A DNA stretch of 64,000 bases from Ariolimax columbianus (Eukaryota > Mollusca > Gastropoda > Stylommatophora > Arionidae), in NCBI GenBank assembly GCA_036924085.1, contig JAVGWX010000019.1:10481196-10545195 (forward strand). Reading direction: 5' to 3'. The position numbers were made by a program, and so were the translations under genes. The notes beneath the pieces were generated by a model. That model was not told the origin of the DNA. It saw only the letters and a list, made by a program, of their open reading frames with translations, and did not search any database. Below, piece after piece: positions 54,955 through 64,000 of the stretch; positions within the stretch are counted from its first letter, which is position 1, and each line of letters begins with the position of its first letter.

Positions 54955-55690
54955 TAAAACCAAACAACGAACTCAATACAGATACAGATAAGCAGAAACA
55001 GTAAGGCAGATACATATATACAGGGAAATAACAAGACAGATACATATATACAGGGAAATAACAAGACAAATACATATAGACAGGGAAATAACAAGACAGA
55101 TACAGAGAGACAGGGAAATAACAATACAGACACATATAAGCAGAAACAGCAAGGCAGATACAGATAGACAGGGAAATAACAAGACAGATACAGATAGACA
55201 TGGAAATAACAAGACATACAGATAGACAGGGAAATAACAAGACATACAGATTGACAGGGAAATAACAAGACAGATACAGATAGACAGGGAAATAAGATCG
55301 ATTCAGATAGACAGGGAAATAACAAGACAGATACAGATATACACAGAAACAACAAGACAGAAACAGATTGACATGGAAACAACAAAACATACAGATTAAC
55401 ATAAACCAGACAGATACAGATAAACAGAAACAAGGCAGGTACAGATAAATAGAAACAACAAGACGGACACAGATAAACATAAACCAGACAGATACAGATA
55501 AACAGAAACAAGACTTATACAGATACACAGAAACAACTAGACAGATAAACATAAACCAGACAGATACAGATAAACAGAAAATAGACAGGTACAGATAAAC
55601 AGAAACAACTAGACAGATACAGACAAACATAAACCAGACAGATACAGATAAACAGAAACAAGACATACAGATAAACAATGAAATAAAAAG
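54955..55690. repeat. Degenerate minisatellite, about 27-36-bp unit
   Basis: cagatacagatagacaggga aataacaaga in the left part; cagataaacagaaacaagac in the right part. Minus-strand ORFs (263 and 202 codons; CICLV, FLFICICL) are Cys/Leu/Ile-rich and look like membrane proteins but are artefacts of the repeat. Confidence 0.93.
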
Positions 55691-55733
55691 AAAGCAAAGG
55701 CGCTTTTGAAGGAAGGAACTGAAGCTCAAGAGG

Positions 55734-56490
55734 TCAGGTCATCCCGTAACCGGTGAGGTCGTTGGGGCACACACGAAGACATCCTCACAATACCACGCCA
55801 CCCTTCTCAGCGACCGCTGCCTGTGCCTCTTCTGGTCGGAGATTGGTCCATTCTTTTATGTTGTCCTCCCATCTCTTGTTGGTACGGCCTCTTCGTCGTC
55901 TGACTTGCACCTTTCCGTGGAGGATTGTATTTTCAAGACCATTAGATCTCGATATGTGACCGTACCAAGCGAGTTTCCTTCTTTTGACAGTTGCCAAGAG
56001 GTCTTCAAAAGGCCCTATTGCTGTTGTAATTCTATCTCGTATTTCCTCATTTGTAGGTCGATCTTTGTACATGACATTTAAAAGTCTTCGGAAACATCTC
56101 ATCTCATCTGTATCCTTCGTTAAAGGTCAGCTGTAACTGTCTATGTCTCACAAGCATAGAGGAATATTGACAGGACCAGTGTTAAGATTAATCTGATTTT
56201 CGTGCATAGTGCTAACCGTTTATCTTACCAGATTTTGTTAAGCCGTGCAAGCGCCGCTATTGTCTGTGCTATTCTGGCCAACACCTCACATTTTGATCCT
56301 TCATCACTGACAATCGACCCTAGATATGTATGATGGTCAATCACTTCGAGTTCCTGACCATTAGCTTTCATCCTGCTGTTGAAGCCCTCGGCGTTGTTGG
56401 TCATTAATTTTGTATTTCCAGCGTTTAACTCCATACCATAGTCAAGAGCTGTTTCATCGAGCCTTTTGACCCATTCCTGGAGTTCTGCTT
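55734..56490 (-). mobile_element. RTE-like LINE 3' fragment with 15-bp target-site duplication
   Basis: Perfect duplication ctgaagctcaagagg at 55719-55733 and 56491-56505. Minus strand: DYGMELNAGNTKLMTNN, DHHTYLGSIVSDEGSKCEVL, FLYACET with stop, MRCFRRLLNVMYKD, TNEEIRDRITTAIGPFEDLL, KRRKLAWYGHISRSNGLENT, then TNKRWEDNIKEWTNLRPEE. It is the longest of the three RTE-like copies and the least decayed. The palm is missing. Confidence 0.92.
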
Positions 56491-56505
56491 CTGAAGCTCA
56501 AGAGG

Positions 56506-56744
56506 ACAGTACATGAACATTTTTTAGACGGTCTAACTATTTACTATTACAATTTAACAAAAACATATACTACAACTTTTTTATGCATGACGCTGGTTCA
56601 TTCACCAAACACAGACGAAACAAACAAGTCCAATAGAATGATGTAGAGGAAAGAAGAATGAAAGAAAGTGATATCGTGCAGGTACTAAGACTTTGCACAA
56701 GTTGTTTGCTAGAGAAACATTTTACTATGAAAGCAACACATTTT
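56506..56744. other. No feature recognised
   Basis: AT-rich spacer. Confidence 0.4.
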
Positions 56745-57020
56745 ATCTGCGGGCCATCCCACCCCAACCTGCCACTTCTCCTCCCCCCACCCCAATTGCT
56801 GAAAATGCGAGCGACAGAGGACGAACCCGGCAGCTCATGCGGCGGCTCCAAATGATCCTCTCATTTCGCCAGGTACCCATTTGCAGCTGGATCGCCTAGG
56901 AGAAGCGGTCATGCCATGAAAACTTATCTACAATAAGCTTGGTCAACAGATAATTGAGTGCGGCGTGATTTGAACCTTGTACCTTGGGTTTGCACGCCAA
57001 GTTCACAATCTCATGGCCAC
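56745..57020 (-). mobile_element. Probable tRNA-headed SINE
   Basis: Minus strand from about 57018: tgtggccatgagattgtgaa (A-box region) and aaggttcaaatcacgc (B box). A body with the complement of aggtacccatttgcagctgg follows at 56871. Borders not confirmed by a duplication. Confidence 0.55.
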
Positions 57021-57069
57021 ACACATGGCACATCTGCCAATATAAATAAAGTAAAACTATATCCAGTTA

Positions 57070-57473
57070 AGGGGAGGAAGACTAACGTCTGGTCAGGCAA
57101 AATATATTGATCATTCATGTCAGTCAGGGTCAGGCAAAACATACTGATCAGACATGTTAGTCAGGGTCAGGCAAAACATACTGGCCAAGACCCTAACCTC
57201 GGCTTTCTAGTAGCCTCCCTGGAAACTAGCTGTTTTCATGGAAGCCTGGCAAGCGAGGTGAGGGATCGACGTGATCCCTGTATTATTGAACGACACCGTA
57301 GTAGTGCGCGACACGCAGTTGAAGCCAAGCATAGCACAACCGCCTGAAGAACCTTGGTCTACCTTCATCAGCACACTCGGGATGTGACGAAAACTACTGC
57401 CACCCGTAACTTAACATCCTTTTCAGGGCGCACACAAGAGTAATCCTTCTCGTTGTGGGCATTCTCAAACACA
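57070..57473 (-). mobile_element. Element beta, copy D, longest
   Basis: Complement of beta with three tandem copies of the 3' motif (gtcaggcaaaacatactgat). It also includes an extra 5' stretch (gaatgcccacaacgagaagg on the minus strand) parallel to the start of copy C. Possible short duplication atccagtta / atccaatta. Confidence 0.85.
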
Positions 57474-57479
57474 CATCCA

Positions 57480-57900
57480 ATTATTAATGAGACTCTCTCC
57501 GCCTCAATAATAGCAAGAGCTTCAAAAGGAACTTCAGCAGAAGCATTAAGAGTTGTCCTAGGAGGTATGTGACTAGCTAGACAAAGAAAGACATGGAGGT
57601 TAGACTATGGAAAGAAAAGGTTAACGATCCAACTTTTATATTTTCTGAAAGCCAACACAACAACATGGGAAAGATTACGCGGGAAATAGAACGATACCCA
57701 AAAGTATTGATGACATTAGAAGATTTGGACGACCACAAACAACTTTAAGAAACGGTTTAAAAAATGGTTATGAAAGTCGAACCATCGCGGAGACACAATG
57801 AACAGTACAGACGTCCAATTCACTTTAAAAAGAACGCTCGCACATTTCTAAAAAGAGCAATATAAATAGAATAGCCACATATGTTTTCAAAGTACAATAT
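57480..57900 (+). pseudogene. LINE C-terminal remnant of a different clade
   Basis: Translation SIIARASKGTSAEALRVVLG then LARQRKTWRLDYGKKRL resembles the A--RA-RT-S--AL-VLAG--PLD-LA-ER tail that follows the RT thumb in Jockey/R1/I-like LINEs. Stops are present. Only similarity to a general pattern supports it. Confidence 0.5.
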
Positions 57901-57984
57901 GCCGTGTCCACATCTATATATGAAGTGGATCGATACTTAGTATATACGGCAATGATAATAACAAAATTGAAGATGCATCATCAT

Positions 57985-59215
57985 CAGGATGACTGGAGAA
58001 CGGAGTTGACGTCGTCTGTTCATGTCACGCCACTGTCCTCTGTTAGTCCGGAGATTGGTGTTGAAGTCTTCTGATCATGTCACGCCACTGTCCTCTGTTA
58101 GTCCGGAGATTGGTGTTGAATTCGTTTGATAATGTCACGCCACTGTCCTTTGTTAGTCCAGAGATTGGTGTTGAAGTCTTCTGATCATGTCACGCCACTG
58201 TCCTCTGTTAGTCCGGAGATTGGTGTTGAAGTCTTCTGATCATGTCACGCCACTGTCCTCTGTTAGTCCGGAGATTGGTGTTGAAGTCTTCTGATCATGT
58301 CACGCCACTGTCCTCTGTTAGTCCGGAGATTGGTGTTGAATTCGTTTGATAATGTCACGCCACTGTCCTCTGTTAGTCCGGAGATTGGTGTTGAATTCGT
58401 TTGATAATGTCACGCCACTGTCCTCTGTTAGTCCGGAGATTGGTGTTGAATTCGTTTGATAATGTCACGCCACTGTCCTCTGTTAGTCCGGAGATTGGTG
58501 TTGAAGTCTTCTGATCATGTCACGCCACTGTCCTCTGTTAGTCCGGAGATTGGTGTTGAATTCGTTTGATAATGTCACGCCACTGTCCTCTGTTAGTCCG
58601 GAGATTGGTGTTGAAGTCTTCTGATCATGTCACGCCACTGTCCTCTGTTAGTCCGGAGATTGGTGTTGAAGTCTTCTGATCATGTCACGCCACTGTCCTC
58701 TGTTAGTCCGGAGATTGGTGTTGAATTCGTTTGATAATGTCACGCCACTGTCCTTTGTTAGTCCAGAGATTGGTGTTGAAGTCTTCTGATCATGTCACGC
58801 CACTGTCCTCTGTTAGTCCGGAGATTGGTGTTGAAGTCTTCTGATCATGTCACGCCACTGTCCTCTGTTAGTCCGGAGATTGGTATTGAATTCGTTTGAT
58901 AATGTCACGCCACTGTCCTCTGTTAGTCCGGAGATTGGTGTTGAATTCGTTTGATAATGTCACGCCACTGTCCTCTGTTAGTCCGGAGATTGGTGTTGAA
59001 GTCTTCTGATCATGTCACGCCACTGTCCTCTGTTAGTCCGGAGATTGGTGTTGAATTCGTTTGATAATGTCACCCCACTGTCCTTTGTTAGTCCGGAGAT
59101 TGGTGTTGAATTCGTTTGATAATGTCACCCCACTGTCCTTTGTTAGTCCGGAGATTGGTGTTGAATTCGTTTGATAATGTCACCCCACTGTCCTTTGTTA
59201 GTCCAGAGATTCGTG
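57985..59215. repeat. Minisatellite, 55-bp unit, about 22 copies, two subtypes
   Basis: cactgtcctctgttagtccg, gagattggtgttgaa, then gtcttctgatcatgtcacgc (subtype 1) or ttcgtttgataatgtcacgc (subtype 2). The minus strand in the last units reads TNLRTNKGQWGDIIKRIQHQ, like the W-R-D end of a LINE ORF, and it abuts the minus-strand LINE at 59225. Confidence 0.96.
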
Positions 59216-59224
59216 TTGAAATCT

Positions 59225-59640
59225 GATCATCTCGCGCTACTGTCTTCTGTTCTCGGCAGATTTCACCATAATCATAAATCTGCACCAGGAAGATCTTCTA
59301 TGTCTTTGTGATGTACATGTTTCATTGAAGCCCTCATCTCCACCCACTCCCGCCACTCCCCGAATTTTGACCCAGTATTTTCAGTAGTACATCTAAAATT
59401 GCTGCTAAGCCAAGACAATGTACGTTTTGTATATTTTTCATTAGTTATCTATATCCTATATCCTTAAACACGTTCTCGTTTAACAGTTTTTTTGATTGCA
59501 TTTCTCACACTTTGCACCTGTGATAGCGCCACATCTCAAACGCCTCTAAAACATTCATCCTGTCTTTTAGGATCTACGTTTCAGAGCCGACCAGTTCTAT
59601 TGGTCAGATATGTGTAGTGATTATTTGTTTACACAGCTCA
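59225..59640 (-). pseudogene. LINE RT connection fragment
   Basis: Minus strand: a degraded SETW, then LKDRMNVLEAFEMWRYHR and residues reading onward to LPRTEDSSARDDQ. RMN-LEAFEMW-YRR is the standard block after YGSETW. Decayed with stops. Confidence 0.6.
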
Positions 59641-59734
59641 CTATTGATGTTACTTGATGTTAGAAGCTTATGATTTTCCCGGAACTACTTTTCTTGATAC
59701 TGCGACCCTAGTACTGATTTCAACTTCCCAAATG

Positions 59735-60465
59735 GGTGGTGAGGAAATAGCTCAGGTCACACATTTTGAATATCTGGGCTCCAGAATTGACAAAAATGGC
59801 GACTGCTCGTAAGAAATCAGAAGAGGACTAGCTATGGCAATGCAGAGACTCAACAGCCTGAAGAAATTCTGGCAGGGCACAAACAAAATGATAAAAGTAA
59901 AAGTCTTGAGAGCCTGTGTTTTTAATGTGGCAGCTTATGGCTGTGAATCATGGACGATTATCAAAACTTCTAGACAAAGAATCGAATCTTTCGAGTCAAA
60001 ATGTTACAGAAAGATCCTCAAAATACCCTGGACAGAGAAAAAAAACAAATTTAGACATTCGCAAGAGTTGAGCATAGAGGAGAACTGGTTTATCAATTTC
60101 ATTTAGTCTAGAAAATGCAAATACTTTGGTCACATCAAGAGACACAACGGTCTTGAGAGAACGGTGATGGAAGGTATGGTGCCAGGCAAAAGAGGAAGGG
60201 GTAGACCAAGAAGACTATGGCACCAAGATATCCACGAATGCCTGGGTATGACTGGCGGAGGCTGGTGTTTTGGCAAGGGAACGAGTTTCTTTCAGACAGA
60301 CTGTGATGGGAGCGACGTTCTACAAAGGACATGCTATATGATATGATTGAATGGACATCCTATGTGATTATTTGTTCCAGATATGTAAACCTCAGCACTT
60401 GTTAAATGGTCTGCCTCTCTATTCTAATGTTTATTATGTAGGTGTGTTTGCTTATCATCGTGGTT
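59735..60465 (+). pseudogene. LINE C-terminus plus 3' UTR
   Basis: HFEYLGSRIDKNGDCS, then MAMQRLNSLKKFWQGTNKMI, VLRACVFNVAAYGCESWTII, RIESFESKCYRKILKIPWTE, then KCKYFGHIKRHNGLERTVME and GMVPGKRGRGRPRRLWHQDI. One stop after GDCS, another near 60104, and a shift. The 3' UTR to 60465 (agatatgtaaacctcagcac) matches 39262-39360 in inverse orientation. Confidence 0.85.
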
Positions 60466-60664
60466 TTTGTTTTGCTTGCACTTATCTCATGCCAAATGTC
60501 ACTGCTGTATCGTTGATCTTGGAGAGAGGTTTCTGAAATAAATTCTCTGTTCCTTCAATAATGGCATCTCCATCATCGAATTGGATTCTTTCTCTATTGA
60601 TCGTATTAGATCTGTTGCATTTTTTTAGCAGCATTTCCTATCACCATCTCAGCATAGGCACTAA
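60466..60664. other. No feature recognised
   Basis: Short spacer. Confidence 0.4.
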
Positions 60665-63600
60665 ATAATACTTTGGTGTAAATAAATATGTTGATGTCTA
60701 TAAATATGTTAAAGTAGATAAATATGTTAATGTAGTCAAGTATGTTGTTGTAGTCAAGAATATTGATGTAGTCAAGTATGTTGATGTAGTCAAGTATGTT
60801 GATGTAGTCAAGTATGTTGATGTAGTCAAGTATGTTGATGTAGTCAAGTATGTTGATGTAGTCAAGTATGTTGATGTGCCGTATAGTCAAGTATGTGGAT
60901 GTAGTCTAGTATGTTGATTTGCCGGGTAGTCAAGTATGTGGATGTAGTCAAGTATGTTGATGTAGTCAAATATGTTGATGTGCCGTATAGTCAAGTATGT
61001 GGATGTAGTCTAGTATGTTGATTTGCAGGGTAGTCAAGTATGTGGATGTAGTCAAGTATGTTGATGTAGTCAAGTATGTTGATGTAGTCATGTATGTTGA
61101 TGTAGTCAAGTATGTTGATGTAGTCAAGTATGTTGATGTAGTCAAGTATGTTGATGTACCGGGTAGTCAAGTATATTGATGTACCGAGTAGTCAAGTATG
61201 TTGATGTAGTCAAGAATGTTGATGTAGTCAAGTATGTTGATGTAGTCAAGTATGTTGATGTACCAGGTAGTCAAGTATGTTGATGTAGTCAAGTATGTTG
61301 ATGTACCGGGTAGTCAAGTATGTTGATGTAGTCAAGTATGTTGATGTAGTCAAGTATGTTGATGTAGTCAAGTATGTTGATGTGCCGGGTAGTCAAGTAT
61401 GTGGATGTATTCAAGTATGTTGATGTAGTCAAATATGTTGATGTAGTCAAGTATGTTGATTTTCCGGGTAGTCAAGTATGTTCATGTGCCAGGTAGTCAA
61501 TTATGTTTATGTGCCGGGTAGTCAATTATGTTGATGTGCCGGGTAGTCAAGTATGTGGATGTAGTCAAGTATATGGATGTAGTCAAGTATTTTGATGTAG
61601 TCAAGTATGTTGATTTTCCGTGTAGTCAAGTATGTTGATGTGCCGGGTAGTCAAGTATGTTGATGTGCCGGGTAGTCAAGTATGTTGATGTTCCAGGTAG
61701 TCAAGTATGTTGATGTTCCAGGTAGTCAAGTATGTTGATGTAGTCAAGTATATTGATGTATTCAAGTATGTTGATGTAGTCAAGTATGTTGATGTGCCGG
61801 GTAGTCAAGTATGTTGGTGTACCGGGTAGTCAAGTATGTTGGTGTACCGGGTAGTCAAGTATGTGGACGTAGCCTAGTATGTTGAAGTGCCGGGTAGTCA
61901 AGTCTGTGGATGTAGTCAAGTATGTTGATGTAGTCAAGTATGTTGATGTAGTCATGTACGTTGATGTAGTCAAGTATGTTGATGTACCGGGTAGTCAAGT
62001 ATATTGATGTACCGAGTAGTCAAGTATGTTGATGTAGTCAAGTATGTTGATGTAGTCAAGTATGTTGATGTAGTCAAGTATGTTGATGTAGTCAAGTATG
62101 TTGATGTACCGGGTAGTCAAATATGTTGATGTAGTCAAGTATGTGGATGTATTCAAGTATGTTGATGTAGTCAAATATGTTGATGTAGTCAAGTATGTTG
62201 ATTTTCCGGGTAGTCAAGTATGTTGATGTGCCGGGTAGTCAATTATGTTTATGTGCCGGGTAGTCAATTATGTTGATGTGCCGGGTAGTCAAGTATGTGG
62301 ATGTAGTCAAGTATGTGGATGTAGTCAAGTATGTTGATGTAGTCAAGTATGTTGATGTAGTCAAATATGTTGATGTAGTCAAGTATGTTGATTTTCCGGG
62401 TAGACAAGTATGTTGATGTGCCGGGTAGTCAAGTATGTTGATGTGACGGGTAGTCAATTATGTTGATGTGCCGGGTAGTCAATTATGTTGATGTGCCGGG
62501 TAGTCAAGTATGTGGATGTAGTCAAGTATGTTGATGTAGTCAAGTATGTTGATGTAGTCAAGTATGTTGATTTTCCGTGTAGACAAGTATGTTGATGTGC
62601 CGGGTAGTCAAGTATGTTGATGTGCCGGGTAGTCAAGTATGTTGATGTTCCAGGTAGTCAAGTATGTTGATGTAGTCAAGTATATTGATGTAGTCAAGTA
62701 TGTTGATGTAGTCAAGTATGTTGATGTGCCGGGTAGTCAAGTATGTTGGTGTACCAGGTAGTCAAGTATGTGGACGTAGCCTAGTATGTTGATGTGCCGG
62801 GTAGTCAAGTCTGTGGATGTAGTCAAGTATGTTGATGTAGTCAAGTATGTTGATGTAGTCATGTATGTTGATGTAGTCAAGTATGTTGATGTACCGGGTA
62901 GTCAAGTATATTGATGTACCGAGTAGTCAAGTATGTTGATGTAGTCAAGAATGTTGATGTAGTCAAGTATGTTGATGTAGTCAAGTATGTTGATGTAGTT
63001 AAGTATGTTGATGTACCAGGTAGTCAAGTATGTTGATGTAGTCAAGTATGTTGATGTACCGGGTAGTCAAGTATGTGGATGTAGTCAAGTATGTTGATGT
63101 AGTCAAGTATGTTGATTTTCCGGGTAGTCAAGTATGTTGATGTGCCGGGTAGTCAATTATGTTTATGTGCCGGGTAGTCAATTATGTTGATGTGCCGGGT
63201 AGTCAAGTATGTGGATGTAGTCAAGTATGTGGATGTAGTCAAGTATGTTGATGTAGTCAAGTATGTGGATGTAGTCAAGTATGTTGATGTAGTCAAGTAT
63301 GTTGATGTAGTCAAGTATGTTGATGTAGTCAAGTATGTTGATTTTCCCTGTAGTCAAGTATGTTGATGTGCCGGGTAGTCAAGTATGTTGATGTGCCGGG
63401 TAGTCAAGTATGTTGATGTTCCGGGTAGTCAAGTATGTGGATGTAGTCAAGTATGTTGAAGTAGTCAAGTATGTTGATGTAGTCAAGTATGTTGATTTTC
63501 CGGGTAGTCAAGTATGTTGATGTGCCGGGTAGTCAAGTATGTTGATGTACCGGGTAGTCAAGTATGTTGATGTGCCGGGTAGTCAAGTATGTTGATGTGC

Positions 63601-64000
63601 CGGGTAGTCAATTATGTTGATGTGCCGGGTAGTCAATTATGTTGATGTGCCGGGTAGTCAATTATGTTGATGTGCCGGGTAGTCAATTATGTGGATGTAT
63701 TCTAGTTCGTTGATGTGCCGAGTGGTCAAGTATGTTGATGTGCCGGGTAGTCAAGTATGTGGATGTAGTCAAGTATGTTGATGTAGTCAAGTATGTTGAT
63801 GTACCAGGTAGTCAAGTATGTTGATGTAGTCAAGTATGTTGATGTACCGGGTAGTCAAGTATGTTGATGTAGTCAAGTATGTTGATGTAGTCAAGTATGT
63901 TGATGTAGTCAAGTATGTTGATGTGCCGGGTAGTCAAGTATGTGGATGTATTCAAGTATGTTGATGTAGTCAAATATGTTGATGTAGTCAAGTATGTTGA
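60665..64000. repeat. Minisatellite, 18-bp unit with 24-26-bp variants, runs off the window
   Basis: gtagtcaagtatgttgat (18 bp) mixed with gtgccgggtagtcaagtatg ttgat. About 160 units. A higher-order period near 907 bp is visible (atgtggacgtagcctagtat at 61861 and 62768). Short ORFs (VVKYVD, NILDYI, STYLTT) are repeat artefacts. Confidence 0.96.

Noticed and set aside
54938..55729. 263-codon minus ORF rich in Cys, Leu and Ile as a multi-pass protein
   Set aside because: Degenerate tandem repeat of cagatacagatagacag type; overlapping frames give similar peptides.

Overview
This is animal (metazoan) nuclear DNA. It shows GT-AG introns, tRNA-headed SINEs, several non-LTR retrotransposon (LINE) families, no dense ORFs and very heavy minisatellite content. 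The mix of CR1-like, RTE-like and (GAA)n-tailed LINEs with long-unit minisatellites fits a marine invertebrate. A mollusc or other lophotrochozoan is my guess, not something the sequence proves.

The one host gene I can support is the 3' half of a phospholipid scramblase (PLSCR family) gene on the + strand. Its four last coding exons lie at 2654-2849, 13521-13632, 29307-29409 and 33160-33254. All have AG/GT borders, their phases agree, and the last ends in TAG. Together they encode about 167 residues ending in the family's C-terminal membrane helix. The N-terminal exons must lie upstream of the window. Introns of about 10.7, 15.7 and 3.75 kb separate the exons and are packed with repeats. No simple ORF scan finds these exons because each is short.

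Layout: 1-2650, LINE and SINE debris. 2.65-13.5 kb, exon and intron 1 (58-bp minisatellite, (GAA)n LINE pseudogenes, a modular SINE called alpha here). 13.5-29.3 kb, exon and intron 2 (116-bp array, a 4.8-kb 43/45-bp array with higher-order repeats, 58-bp array, a 104-bp array that grew out of a LINE, further SINEs). 29.3-33.3 kb, exon, intron 3 and terminal exon; intron 3 begins with a 53-bp array copied from the exon end plus its 5' splice site, and a CR1-like LINE is inserted in it. 33.3-64 kb, 3' flank with no recognised gene: more CR1/RTE/LINE remnants and a chain of minisatellites (40/32, 38, 24/18, 57, 42, 43, 23, 19, 60, 30, 55 and 18/24 bp units), the last running off the end of the window.

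By my count about 26 kb (roughly 40%) is tandem array. Many arrays are open in one to three frames on one or both strands only because their unit lacks stops; the very long ORFs (up to 983 codons) are best read as non-coding. Elements I name alpha, beta, gamma, delta, epsilon, zeta, eta and theta are repeat families defined here only by comparing copies inside this window. Insertion ages and nesting are readable from target-site duplications (TSDs).
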